A DNA stretch of 64,000 bases from Methanobacterium paludis (GCF_000214725.1 NC_015574.1:1810001-1874000), one strand, 5' to 3'. Shown: positions 1-8,834, counted from the first letter of the stretch. A program made the numbers and translations. Notes: generated by a model from the sequence alone, not told the origin.

Positions 1-74
1 ACGGTTTCTGTATTGGAAGTACAATAATGGAGGACAAAAAGGTTTCATTGATCACAGAACTGGTCAAGAAATAA
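1..74 (+). CDS. mvhG: F420-non-reducing hydrogenase small subunit MvhG, C-terminal end (partial)
   Basis: The window opens inside a reading frame that ends at 72-74 with residues GFCIGSTIMEDKKVSLITEL followed by VKK. It lies 20 bases before mvhA on the same strand, which is where mvhG sits in mvhDGA operons. MvhG carries the iron-sulfur clusters that pass electrons from the [NiFe] site towards heterodisulfide reductase. The fragment is too short for motif evidence, so the call rests on position and on the GFCIG-containing tail. The rest of the gene is outside the window. Confidence 0.65.
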   Translation, partial: GFCIGSTIMEDKKVSLITELVKK

Positions 75-94
75 ATCTATAAAAAGGTGATAAT

Positions 95-1543
95 ATGAAA
101 CAGATAGAAATAAGCCCTGTAACAAGGATCGAGGGGCATGCAAAGATCACCGTTCAACTGGACGACAGTGGAAACGTTTCAGACGCTCATTTTCATGTGA
201 TGGAAATAAGGGGATTTGAAAAATTCCTAGAAGGAGCAGCAGTTGAAGAAGCACCCAGAATAACACCAAGGATCTGCGGTATATGCCAGACAGCACACCA
301 TCTTTCATCAGCAAAAGCTACAGATGCAGTATTTGGACTTAAACCGCCAGAAACAGCAGAAAAACTCAGAGAACTCATGCTCATGGGTCAGTACATCCAC
401 TCACATTCATTACACTTTTACTTCCTAGGAGCACCAGACCTGATAATGGGTCCTGATGCAGATCCCGCTGAAAGGAACGTTGTTGGAATAATAAAAAAAG
501 ACCCTGAACTTGCAAAAATGGCAATAAAAACCAGAGCCATAGGACAGAGGATAACTACTGCAGTAGGTGGAAAACCAATACACCCTGTAACCGCAATTCC
601 AGGAGGTCAGTCTAAAGCCTTAACTACTGAAGAAAGGGAAAAAATTCTTTTAGATGCTAAAGAAGCCATTGGACTCATAGAAAATGGTATTGGAGTTGCA
701 AAACCATTATTTGAACAGTACTCTGAAGCAATAGAAACATTAGGCCCTGTTGAAACTTACTTTGGAAGTTTAACGGATAATGGCAACCTTTCACTCTACG
801 ACGGCCCAATGAAAGTGATTGACAAAGATGGAAGCACTGTACATGAATTTGAGCCCGCAGATTATCTTGATTACATCGAAGAGAAGGTTCAACCATGGTC
901 TTATCTTAAATTCCCTTATCTGAAACAGATCGGGTTCCCAGAAGGAAACTACAGGGTTGGACCACTTGCAAGACTTAACGTTGTGGATGCTGTACCAACA
1001 GAAAAAGCTTCAGCACTTTATGGAGAATTCAAGGACACCTACGGAATTGCCCAAAACACACTGCTCTACCATTATGCACGTTTAATTGAGCTCATGTACG
1101 CTGCAGAAAGGGCAGTTGAACTCCTTGAAGACGATGCAATAACAGGCACAGACATAAGAAACCATCTTAACGAACCATTGATGAGCAGGAAAGATGCCGA
1201 AGAATCTGATGCAAAAATGAGGGGTGTTGGAATAATAGAAGCACCAAGAGGTCCGCTGATACACGACTACGAAACCGATGGTGCAGGCATAATCCAGAGG
1301 GCCAACCTTATAGTTGCAACCGGTCAGAACAACCTTTCAATGGACATTGGTGTGAGGGAAACAGCCAAGGCTTTGATACATGGTGATGAAATTTCAGAAG
1401 GTCTTAAAAACAGGCTTGAAATGGTAATAAGGGCCTATGATCCATGTCTTTCGTGTGCAACCCACATGCTAAACGGAGAATCACCACTTGTTGTGGATAT
1501 ACACGATAGCGAAGGTGATCTGGTTAAAAGACGTATCATTTAA
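95..1543 (+). CDS. mvhA: F420-non-reducing [NiFe] hydrogenase large subunit MvhA
   Basis: This is the catalytic subunit of the cytoplasmic hydrogenase that feeds H2 electrons to heterodisulfide reductase and ferredoxin by bifurcation in CO2-reducing methanogens. The nickel ligand pairs are visible: RICGIC near residues 59-64 (C61, C64) followed by TAHH, and DPCLSCATH near 449-457 (C451, C454). RIEGHA near residues 11-16 is the usual N-terminal signature. After the last histidine 25 residues remain, so a protease-cleaved tail is possible. The 482-residue length fits the family. The start has the site AAGGTGAT six bases upstream. The polyferredoxin gene mvhB, expected directly downstream, is not there. 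Confidence 0.95.
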   Translation: MKQIEISPVTRIEGHAKITVQLDDSGNVSDAHFHVMEIRGFEKFLEGAAVEEAPRITPRICGICQTAHHLSSAKATDAVFGLKPPETAEKLRELMLMGQYIHSHSLHFYFLGAPDLIMGPDADPAERNVVGIIKKDPELAKMAIKTRAIGQRITTAVGGKPIHPVTAIPGGQSKALTTEEREKILLDAKEAIGLIENGIGVAKPLFEQYSEAIETLGPVETYFGSLTDNGNLSLYDGPMKVIDKDGSTVHEFEPADYLDYIEEKVQPWSYLKFPYLKQIGFPEGNYRVGPLARLNVVDAVPTEKASALYGEFKDTYGIAQNTLLYHYARLIELMYAAERAVELLEDDAITGTDIRNHLNEPLMSRKDAEESDAKMRGVGIIEAPRGPLIHDYETDGAGIIQRANLIVATGQNNLSMDIGVRETAKALIHGDEISEGLKNRLEMVIRAYDPCLSCATHMLNGESPLVVDIHDSEGDLVKRRII

Positions 1544-1831
1544 CCATTTTACATTTTCTTAACCTTACACAATTTCCATTTTTAAAAAAATCTCTTTTTA
1601 TTTTAAAATCGCATTTAATTGTCTATCAAAAACCTTAAACTATTTTTTAAATCTTAATTTTAAAAATGGATTTTATTTAGGTTTAACTTTATTATAACTA
1701 AAACTTTTTAAAAAAAAACTTTAAAACCTTAAAAAAAGGTAATCAACAAAAACAAAACGATAAAAATAAAAGACTGTATAATAGAATTATCTTAGATAAA
1801 ATAAACTTTTTCTAGACAAACGTGTGATCTT
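1544..1831. other. AT-rich intergenic region after mvhA
   Basis: No gene is visible. Right after mvhA there are T-rich stretches around 1578-1610 that could end transcription. The rest is dominated by A and T runs. A promoter for the downstream Roadblock gene must lie here, but I cannot pick one TATA box with confidence. Confidence 0.5.
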
Positions 1832-3121
1832 ATGAAGACGGATCCAAATGTAAAAAATCAGCTTGAAAAAATTGTAAACAACCTTGGTAAATTGGATGGT
1901 TTGGAAGGAAGCTTGATCATTGATGATCAGGGAAACGTTCTTTGCCACCGTATTTTACATGATACGGATGTTTCACTCTTTGGACCAATGGCAAAGGTAA
2001 TCACAAGTTCTTCAAGGAGGTTGTTGAGCTCCTCCAGCAAAGGCGAAATAAAAAGCGTGCTTGTGGAATCAAAAAGGGGTAAAGCTCTTTTTTTACAACT
2101 TGGAAAAGTTCATCTTATACTGCTTATGGAAACCTCCGCAAATGTTGGAATGGGTATCATATCCGCTAAAAAAGCAGCAAAGGAAATAAATGAAGTTACA
2201 AAAGATATTGTTAGTGCGACAGATGTGGTTCCATCTGAAGGGGAAGAAATTGAAACTTTTGAAGCAATTTTAAAACCTGAACTAAAACCTGAAAGCATTG
2301 AATCAAAAATCTCAAAACCAGAATACCCAGATTCAAAATCTACAATTTCACAGCTAGAACACCCCTCAAAATCTACAATTTCACAACCAGAAGTTGAGGA
2401 TGCAGAATCTTCAGAAATTGGATATGCAAAGCTAGAGCATGAATCCGAAATTGAAGATCCAAAAGCTTTAAAATTTGTAAGCTCACAAGGTGTTGAAACC
2501 AAAAAAGTTGAAGATGCTAAAGAATTTAAAGTTAAAGAACTTGTAACAATCCAGGCGGAACCTTCTGATGTAGAATCAGAGCGGAAAGGTATTGTGGAAA
2601 CTGAAAAATCGCAACCTAAAACATCCATACCTATTATAAAACCTCCAATAACATTCCCAAAACTTCCACAAGATGTTAAAATACCTGAAAATTCTGAAAA
2701 ACGAGCAGATCTAATTTTAGATATATACAATGCCCTATTTATGGCCATGTCCATTGGAGCAAGTAAAATTATGGGAGTGGCACCTGCAAGGGGCCTAACA
2801 AAAAAATTCCTTCCAGCTGAACAGTGCAAGAAACTATTGGACGGAGTGGATGTTAAAAACAACTCAACAATTGATTTTGATAAAATAAAAGAAAATGCAC
2901 TGAAAATACCTGTAGAAGAACGGGAAAAGGTTTTTATAACCGATTTTACTAAAATTATAACAGTTATAACAGAAAATTATGGCAAAGTAATGGGTTACAA
3001 CGCTTTCAGAGGCATGGTAAGGCCCGAATTTAAAGTTATAACTGAATCCTACGGAGATGCCATGGCAGAACTTGGAATAAAAGAGAACATGCACCCCGAG
3101 TTAGTTAGTTTATTTGAATAA
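1832..3121 (+). CDS. Roadblock/LC7-like domain protein with long acidic linker and unknown C-terminal domain
   Basis: Residues about 1-120 look like a Roadblock/LC7 domain. They contain GLEGSLIIDDQGNVL, then a helix with KVITSSSRRLL, then strands around KALFLQLGKVHLILLME and a closing helix. Such domains dimerise and regulate small GTPases (MglB type). Residues about 135-285 are a Glu/Ser/Lys/Pro-rich, probably disordered linker containing a duplicated SKSTISQ segment encoded by a 33-base repeat. Residues about 290-429 form a second, predicted helical domain that I do not recognise. No membrane segment is seen. The gene stands alone between AT-rich spacers, with a weak site GTGTGAT before the ATG. 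The fold of the first domain is fairly sure and the function is unknown. Confidence 0.75.
   Translation: MKTDPNVKNQLEKIVNNLGKLDGLEGSLIIDDQGNVLCHRILHDTDVSLFGPMAKVITSSSRRLLSSSSKGEIKSVLVESKRGKALFLQLGKVHLILLMETSANVGMGIISAKKAAKEINEVTKDIVSATDVVPSEGEEIETFEAILKPELKPESIESKISKPEYPDSKSTISQLEHPSKSTISQPEVEDAESSEIGYAKLEHESEIEDPKALKFVSSQGVETKKVEDAKEFKVKELVTIQAEPSDVESERKGIVETEKSQPKTSIPIIKPPITFPKLPQDVKIPENSEKRADLILDIYNALFMAMSIGASKIMGVAPARGLTKKFLPAEQCKKLLDGVDVKNNSTIDFDKIKENALKIPVEEREKVFITDFTKIITVITENYGKVMGYNAFRGMVRPEFKVITESYGDAMAELGIKENMHPELVSLFE
2333..2387 (+). repeat. 33-base tandem repeat inside the linker of the Roadblock protein
   Basis: The 20-base core TCAAAATCTACAATTTCACA occurs at 2333 and again at 2366, a period of 33 bases, so the frame is kept and SKSTISQ is duplicated in the linker. 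Confidence 0.85.
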
Positions 3122-3471
3122 TTCCTGAGGACAACTTTTAGTCACTCAAATATGTTATACAAAGAATATTTTATACAAAGAGTATTTTATACAAAGAATA
3201 TTTTATACAAAGAATATTATTGAAAACTTAAAAAACAGTATCAATGAAACCCATTGAATAAGTTTTAAATAAAAAGACTCATCTTTAAAGAACTTTTAAA
3301 TAATATTAAGTTATAAGTAATATTAAAATTGTTCTTTATATTACTTTGTATTAAGCTTATCTCATTTTAGCTACATAATTTTGCTTACCAAAAAAATAGT
3401 ATATGAACAGTATACATAATCATGATCAAAGAGAACAATAGGGAAATATGAAATATTAAAACGGTGATTAA
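3122..3471. other. Intergenic region upstream of rfcS
   Basis: About 350 bases without a gene. It holds the four-copy 16-base tandem repeat near its left end, then AT-rich sequence that must include the rfcS promoter. The rfcS ribosome binding site AACGGTGATTAA is directly before the ATG. Confidence 0.6.
3155..3218 (+). repeat. Four tandem copies of a 16-base unit
   Basis: The unit TTATACAAAGAATATT is present at 3155-3170, 3171-3186 (one change, A to G), 3187-3202 and 3203-3218. The copies are directly adjacent and lie in the spacer between the Roadblock gene and rfcS, just past the stop of the former. Confidence 0.95.
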
Positions 3472-4440
3472 ATGAATGGACCATGGGTTGAAAAGTACAG
3501 ACCACAGACTTTAGATGATGTTGTGGGTCAAGATCATATTATTAACAGGCTTAAAAAATACATAAAAGAAGAAACCAGCATGCCTAACCTCATGTTCACA
3601 GGCCCTGCAGGGGTTGGAAAAACAACCACAGCAATAGCACTTGCAAAGGCCGTCCTCGGAGAATATTGGAGGCAGAACTTCCTTGAACTCAACGCTTCAG
3701 ATGCCAGGGGAATAGACACTGTAAGGCATAACATCAAGAACTTCTGCCGCCTAAAGGCAGTTGGAGCCCCATTCAGGATAATATTCCTGGATGAAGTGGA
3801 CAACATGACCAAAGACGCCCAGCATGCCCTTCGTCGTGAGATGGAAATGTATACTAAAACTTCATCATTCATACTGTCATGTAACTACTCCTCAAAGATA
3901 ATAGACCCAATACAGTCACGTTGTGCAATCTTCAGGTTTGCCCCTGTTAAAGGCCGTCATGTTATGGGAAGACTTGAAGCAATAGCTGCTGCTGAAAACC
4001 TGAAAATAAGCCCAGGCGCAATTGAAAGCATAGTCTACTTCGCAGAGGGGGACATGAGAAAAGCAGTAAATATATTACAAGCTTCCTCATCCATGGACGA
4101 AGAAGTAACAGAAGATAGTGTTCATGAAGTTGTGTCCAAGGCAAAACCTAAAGATGTGAGAAAAATCGTGAATAAAGCACTGGACGGCGATTTCCTAGGT
4201 GCCAGAGACCTTCTAAGAGAATCCATGGTAGTTCAAGGAACAAGCGGAGAAGACATGGTCACTCAGATATATCAAGAAGTTTCCAGAATGGCAATGGAAG
4301 AACTGATCCCAGAGGATGTTTACATAGACTTAATAGAGAGTATTGGAGAGTATGATTACAGGATAAGGGAAGGTGCAAATCCAAGAATTCAACTTGAAGC
4401 TCTCCTTACCAAGTTTTTATTACAAACAAAGGCAGATTAA
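3472..4440 (+). CDS. rfcS: Replication factor C small subunit
   Basis: AAA+ ATPase subunit of the clamp loader that opens and loads the PCNA ring at primer-template junctions. Walker A is GPAGVGKT at residues 44-51, Walker B is FLDEVD at about 105-110, and the arginine-finger motif QSRC is at about 148-151. NASDARG and the late helical collar are typical of archaeal RfcS. The length of 322 residues is normal and there is no intein. The start is set by GGTGATTAA before the ATG. The stop TAA abuts the ATG of rfcL, so the two subunits are translated from one message. Confidence 0.97.
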   Translation: MNGPWVEKYRPQTLDDVVGQDHIINRLKKYIKEETSMPNLMFTGPAGVGKTTTAIALAKAVLGEYWRQNFLELNASDARGIDTVRHNIKNFCRLKAVGAPFRIIFLDEVDNMTKDAQHALRREMEMYTKTSSFILSCNYSSKIIDPIQSRCAIFRFAPVKGRHVMGRLEAIAAAENLKISPGAIESIVYFAEGDMRKAVNILQASSSMDEEVTEDSVHEVVSKAKPKDVRKIVNKALDGDFLGARDLLRESMVVQGTSGEDMVTQIYQEVSRMAMEELIPEDVYIDLIESIGEYDYRIREGANPRIQLEALLTKFLLQTKAD

Positions 4441-5967
4441 ATGTTGTGGACAGAAAAATACGGTCCAAAAAACTTTGAAGAAGTTCTGGGGAACATCAAA
4501 GTTAAAAAGGAGATCATGGAATGGACTGAAGAGTGGTTGAAGGGTAACCCCCAGAAATGCCTACTTTTAGTGGGGCCGCCAGGCACTGGCAAAACCACCA
4601 TGGCCCACCTTGCAGCAAAGGAGTTTTCAGAATTTGTAGAACTCAACGCAAGCGATAAAAGGTCGTACGACATTATCAAAAATACCATCGGTGAATCTGC
4701 ACTCTCGCGTTCCCTTTTCGGTGAGGGTTTGAAGCTCATAATTCTAGATGAAGTGGACGGTATTCACGGAACAGAAGATAGAGGCGGAACAAGAGCCATA
4801 GGCAACATAATAAAAGATGGTAAGCATCCATTAATCATGATGGCCAACGATCCCTACAGTAAAAGACTCACAAGCCTTAAAACAAAATGTAACGTCATAA
4901 AACTTCGTAAGGTGCATACAAATTCCATAGTTGCCCTTCTAAAAAAGATATGTGTTAAAGAAAAGATCGAATTTGAGGAACATGTGCTTAGAACCCTTGC
5001 AAAACAGTCTAAAGGGGATTTAAGGTCTGCAATAAACGATCTTGAGGCCATAGCTGCTGGGAAAAAGAAGGTTACCTCAGAAGATCTTGAACTCATAGGC
5101 AAAAAGGATGAAATTGTAAATATATTCGATTCAGTTAGAACCGTGCTTAAAAGCAGGAATATCCATCATATAAAAGATGCCATGAAAGTTGAGGCCCAAC
5201 CTAACTTCATTCTAGAACTGGTGGCTGAAAACATTCCTCGAGAATATGAAAAAGCTGAAGAAATATCAAAAGCCTATGAGATGGTTTCTCTTGCAGATAC
5301 CTATCTTGGAAGGGCATTTCAGACCCGTGCTTACACTTATTGGAAGTACTCTTACCAATTTATGAGTTTAGGAGTTGCACTTGCAAAGGCTGAAACCTAC
5401 AAGAAGTTTGCAAAGTACACAACATCATCAGTTTATACAAAGTTGTCCAAAAACCGTGCCAAAAGGGATCTGAGGGATGCAGTTGCAGAAAAGATTGGAG
5501 AAAAGCTCCACAGCTCAAAAAAGGTTGCAAGGGAACAGTTTCCATACTTTGAGATAATGTTCCAGGACGATGAGATCGCCTATGAAATAGCCACCTACTT
5601 TGGACTAGACGATAAAGAGGTTAAACTCTTCAGATCAAAGAAAATAAAGGTTAAAAAAGCAAAGCCAACTCGCAAAACCAGTGCAAAATCAAAATCCAAC
5701 ACTGAAAAAGATGTTAAGAAAGATAGTGAGAAATATTCTGGAAAATCAAATAAACCTGGAATATCTAAAAGCTCTAAAGAAACATCCTCACCTTCAAAGT
5801 CTGATGCCGAAAACTCCAAAACTCCAAAAACTAGAAAAACTGTTAAAAAAGCAAAAAGATCTCAAGAAAAAGAAGAAAAAACATCAAAGGACAAAAAAGC
5901 AAAATCTGGAGAAGAATCATCTAATTCTGATAAAAAAGATAAACAAACGTCTCTTTTCAATTTCTAA
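4441..5967 (+). CDS. rfcL: Replication factor C large subunit
   Basis: Large subunit of the archaeal clamp loader, partner of RfcS. Walker A is GPPGTGKT at 45-52, followed by Walker B LDEVDG. The last about 110 residues are a Lys/Ser-rich low-complexity tail. The final seven residues, QTSLFNF (502-508), fit a PCNA-interacting peptide (Q, L at +3, F at +6), expected for RfcL. The start codon directly follows the rfcS stop with no spacer, implying translational coupling. The length of 508 is within the family range, with the tail accounting for the variation. Confidence 0.96.
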   Translation: MLWTEKYGPKNFEEVLGNIKVKKEIMEWTEEWLKGNPQKCLLLVGPPGTGKTTMAHLAAKEFSEFVELNASDKRSYDIIKNTIGESALSRSLFGEGLKLIILDEVDGIHGTEDRGGTRAIGNIIKDGKHPLIMMANDPYSKRLTSLKTKCNVIKLRKVHTNSIVALLKKICVKEKIEFEEHVLRTLAKQSKGDLRSAINDLEAIAAGKKKVTSEDLELIGKKDEIVNIFDSVRTVLKSRNIHHIKDAMKVEAQPNFILELVAENIPREYEKAEEISKAYEMVSLADTYLGRAFQTRAYTYWKYSYQFMSLGVALAKAETYKKFAKYTTSSVYTKLSKNRAKRDLRDAVAEKIGEKLHSSKKVAREQFPYFEIMFQDDEIAYEIATYFGLDDKEVKLFRSKKIKVKKAKPTRKTSAKSKSNTEKDVKKDSEKYSGKSNKPGISKSSKETSSPSKSDAENSKTPKTRKTVKKAKRSQEKEEKTSKDKKAKSGEESSNSDKKDKQTSLFNF

Positions 5968-6032
5968 TTTGTTTTATAGCTTCTTTTATTTTTGATCCGT
6001 CTTTTTCTCTTTTAAACCTTATTTAAATCCTT

Positions 6033-6086
6033 TATCAAAATTTATTGATAATCCTTGATAATTATTTAATTTGATAATTATTTAAT
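6033..6086. repeat. Inverted repeat plus 16-base tandem duplication between convergent genes
   Basis: TATCAA and TTGATA (6033-6050) form a six-base stem around AATTTA. The 16-mer TTGATAATTATTTAAT is then repeated exactly at 6055-6070 and 6071-6086. The region lies between the rfcL stop and the end of the oppositely oriented gene at 6142, so it may act as a two-way terminator. Confidence 0.7.
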
Positions 6087-6141
6087 TAATACTGTTTAAA
6101 TCTTGGATAATATTCCAAGTTTAAAAAAACATTCAAATTCT

Positions 6142-6813
6142 TTATTCAACTTCATATACGAACTTTGCAGATTTAAGCATGTTCTCCTTGACATCTGGAA
6201 TAAATTCCTCTAAAAAATGGATCAAATCCTTTGAAAAACTTGCTTTATTTTCATAAGTACATTCTAAACCATATTTTTCAAGCCATGAAATGATCCATGG
6301 CCTTGGAACGTTTACAATGGGGCATATGACTTTTAAAATGCCAAATTCTTCATCAAAGCTTAAAGGTTTTATTTTTGCACCGTTAAGCATCAATTCAATG
6401 ATACTTTCTGCCTCATCATCGAGTGTGATTGGCAGAGCAATGGAATCAGCACCAGAACCCGTTGCATCCTCCAGACAGTCCCCAAATATGAGTTCAATAC
6501 CATATTTCCTTGTATATGATTCTAAAACTGCATAAAGTGTGAAATTAAAACAGTTTTGATCTTTAAGCAGGAAAATTTTATCCCTTGGTTGAATTACATT
6601 TTTTAGAACCCTCGAGGCTCTGGTACATATCTTCTGGAACAGTTTGGACCTTATAACTTTATAATATGGAAATTTTCGCAAAAAGAGTTCTTCTTTCCTT
6701 CTTGAAAATCGTGAAAACTTCAAATTATTAATAAACACGTATTCATCCAGAATGCTCACAAATCTTGTGTCAACACCAATTTTATGTAAAAATTCAGCTG
6801 TTTCTGTATTCAT
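6142..6813 (-). CDS. Unknown protein resembling PP-loop (TtcA/TtuA-like) ATP-binding proteins
   Basis: A 223-residue protein. Several stretches resemble the tRNA thiolation/lysidine group of PP-loop proteins: an arginine-rich N-terminal half with FSRFSRRKE and FPYYKVIRSK, GDCLEDATGS near the middle, and IKPLSFDEEFG...PRPWIISWLEKYGLEC near residues 150-190. The latter corresponds to the place where those enzymes have 'KPL..IPE.E...'. The canonical SGGxDS loop is not seen, so it may be a degenerate or non-catalytic relative. It is transcribed towards rfcL. I am unsure of the function, and the coding call rests on length and consistent protein-like composition. Confidence 0.6.
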   Translation of the reverse strand: MNTETAEFLHKIGVDTRFVSILDEYVFINNLKFSRFSRRKEELFLRKFPYYKVIRSKLFQKICTRASRVLKNVIQPRDKIFLLKDQNCFNFTLYAVLESYTRKYGIELIFGDCLEDATGSGADSIALPITLDDEAESIIELMLNGAKIKPLSFDEEFGILKVICPIVNVPRPWIISWLEKYGLECTYENKASFSKDLIHFLEEFIPDVKENMLKSAKFVYEVE

Positions 6814-6871
6814 TATATCAAGTTATAGATGTTTCCATTTATAAATAAATGTGAATAAAGATGATTATTTT

Positions 6872-6920
6872 TTTTATTGAAACCCATATGAAATCTTTTA
6901 TTGAAACCCAAATATGAAAT
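6872..6920. repeat. Direct repeat pair between two minus-strand genes
   Basis: TTTTATTGAAACCCA followed by TATGAAAT occurs at 6872-6894 and again, with two extra A bases, at 6896-6920. It lies upstream of the minus-strand gene starting at 6813. Confidence 0.75.
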
Positions 6921-6988
6921 TTAATTACCTAATTACCGATGAAATTAAAAGTAATTAGTTTAAAATGAAATAAAAAATGTGAATTATT

Positions 6989-7402
6989 TCACTCGTCTTC
7001 TCCTTCTTCTTTTTTACGTAACGATTTACCTTTAACAGACTTTTTGATGTCTCCACCGGTTTTTGTAACTGATTTACCCACGCTTTCAAGGGTTTTTTTG
7101 GCGCTTTCTGCACCTTTCTGGAGGGGGCGGTCTGCTCTCTCATTTATTTCGTCCTTGGTAAGGTTCAACATAACCTGGTCCCCAATTTTAGCCACCTCAT
7201 CGTGGTCCACTTTAAATGAACCTTCAATGCCTAGAATGCCTGTAGATACCATCAAAGCTGTTATGGACCATGTTTCTGTATCTAAATTGAAATCGGATAT
7301 TTCTCCAACTACAAATAAATCGTTATCCAGAACTTTTTTTCCTAAAAATTTCTTTGCCTTCAACTCCACATTAACACTTCCACTTGAGAGTATAACTACC
7401 AT
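6989..7402 (-). CDS. PRC-barrel domain protein
   Basis: The first about 85 residues match the PRC-barrel pattern: a small beta-barrel with KKFLGKKVLDNDLFVVGEISDF, then a strand and loop ending in VDHDEVAKIGDQVMLNL. PRC-barrels occur in RimM and photosynthetic reaction centres, and archaea have stand-alone versions of unclear role, often tied to RNA metabolism. The last about 45 residues are Lys/Ser/Glu-rich and probably disordered. It is read away from the FwdC-like gene, leaving a 220-base spacer with promoters for both. Confidence 0.8.
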   Translation of the reverse strand: MVVILSSGSVNVELKAKKFLGKKVLDNDLFVVGEISDFNLDTETWSITALMVSTGILGIEGSFKVDHDEVAKIGDQVMLNLTKDEINERADRPLQKGAESAKKTLESVGKSVTKTGGDIKKSVKGKSLRKKEEGEDE

Positions 7403-7622
7403 TTTATGTTATTTATATTTTTTTAAAACACGGTTGGAAATGGTTAAAACAAAATGTGGTCGTTAATTTACTAATAAAGGTTAAAGACAAAATTTGGTAT
7501 TCATTTTGCAGATAACATTAGCAGATAAATTTCAAAATCTTGAATAAAAATCTTGAATAACTTTAAAGCCATAAAATAAAAGATTAAAAAATACAAATAA
7601 ACATCAATTAAGGGGGTTTTAG

Positions 7623-8555
7623 ATGCTCAAACTGTTTGGCAAAAAATCTGATGAAAAATCTGAGGGTGAAATTCTTGAGATAGAAGTCCAAAAACCTGTT
7701 GACTGCCTCTGTGATTTTACATACAACTTCCACTGGCAGCACAAAGGAGAAAAGCTTGATCCGAGTTGGAAAATTCCAGGAAATATGTATACATTTGGAT
7801 ATCTGGTTGAACACTTGAAAAATGGAGGAGATGTGAAGATCAAAGGAGATGCAGGTCACAGACTCTGTTCAAGCATGGGCACCGACCTCAAATATTTTGG
7901 AGGCACAGGTGGTGACGTTAAAGTGGGCAACGTCATCGTCGAAGGCAACGTGGACACCAGAATGGGAATAAGCATGGTTCGGGGCCAAATATACGTAAAA
8001 GGAAAGGTGAAGGAACCTGTTGGAAACGTTGTTAAAGTAGAATCTGATAAAAAGGGTTATAAAAAGTTCAGATCAATCACAGACATCCTGACAAATGGAC
8101 TTAAAGGAGATAAGCTTAAAGGATGTCAATTAATGGGCAACAAACTCATAATTGATGATGGACAAGTCAAAGACACAGTTGGTGCCAGGTTGAATGTTGA
8201 TGCAGAAATATTTATGAACGGAAATGTTGACCTCAGCACAGGGATACTCATGAGGAAAGGAACTGTAAGGATCAATGGAAATGCGGGTAAAAATACAGGA
8301 GCACTTCTTAATGGGGGAACAGTTGTTATTAACGGTCATGCAGATGATTTTACGGGTATAGATATGATAAAAGGCACGATCATTGTTAATGGTGATACTG
8401 GAAAATTTTTGGCTGCAAATAAAAAAAGTGGAGTTGTAATGGCTAAAAAAGGAAGTTCCATACCTCCCACAGAGCAAAAAAATCTCGATAATGATGATAG
8501 AAGATTGATTTTGAATTATGGCTTCAATCCACGGGATTTTGTGAAGTTTGAGTGA
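7623..8555 (+). CDS. FwdC-like right-handed beta-helix (GXGXG) protein
   Basis: Residues about 60-130 and 165-280 carry repeated turns of the glutamate-synthase/FwdC beta-helix type, such as VIVEGNVDTRMGISMVRGQI, MNGNVDLSTGILMRKGTV, INGNAGKNTGALLNGGTV and INGHADDFTGIDMIKGTI. FwdC is the subunit of formylmethanofuran dehydrogenase that handles formyl transfer to methanofuran. Here no fwd genes are adjacent, and the first 50 residues (a charged start, then CLCDFTYNFHWQHKG) are unlike ordinary FwdC. It is therefore a paralog of unknown substrate. The site AAGGGGG precedes the ATG. Confidence 0.7.
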   Translation: MLKLFGKKSDEKSEGEILEIEVQKPVDCLCDFTYNFHWQHKGEKLDPSWKIPGNMYTFGYLVEHLKNGGDVKIKGDAGHRLCSSMGTDLKYFGGTGGDVKVGNVIVEGNVDTRMGISMVRGQIYVKGKVKEPVGNVVKVESDKKGYKKFRSITDILTNGLKGDKLKGCQLMGNKLIIDDGQVKDTVGARLNVDAEIFMNGNVDLSTGILMRKGTVRINGNAGKNTGALLNGGTVVINGHADDFTGIDMIKGTIIVNGDTGKFLAANKKSGVVMAKKGSSIPPTEQKNLDNDDRRLILNYGFNPRDFVKFE

Positions 8556-8692
8556 GTTTAATATAACAAACAGATGAGTAAAATGCTTTTATACCAAAAA
8601 GTATTTGAAATCCAATTGATGAAAATGTGATGTTCAACTTTAAAAGTTAAAGCATGTTTGGGATTTTAAAAGATTAGATTTAGAACTAATTC

Positions 8693-8740
8693 TGAATCCC
8701 GGAATAAAACCACTACTATGAATCCCAAAATAAAACACCA
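8693..8740. repeat. Imperfect 22-base direct repeat
   Basis: TGAATCCC followed by GGAATAAAACC at 8693 and TGAATCCC followed by AAAATAAAACA at 8719, a spacing of 26 bases, in the spacer upstream of the DedA gene. Confidence 0.7.
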
Positions 8741-8834
8741 TTCTAAACTAGAATGAAAATATTGACCAATTCAATAGATTAATTGGATAAATTTTGGGCT
8801 AAAGCTTTTATTCAATGCAAATCTTATTAGTTTT

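Noticed and set aside
2110..2862. A 250-codon minus-strand frame opposite the Roadblock protein
   Set aside because: It is a serine-rich antisense shadow of the Glu/Lys linker.
5681..5995. A 104-codon frame overlapping the 3' end of rfcL
   Set aside because: It is a lysine-rich shadow of the rfcL tail in another frame, with no family match.
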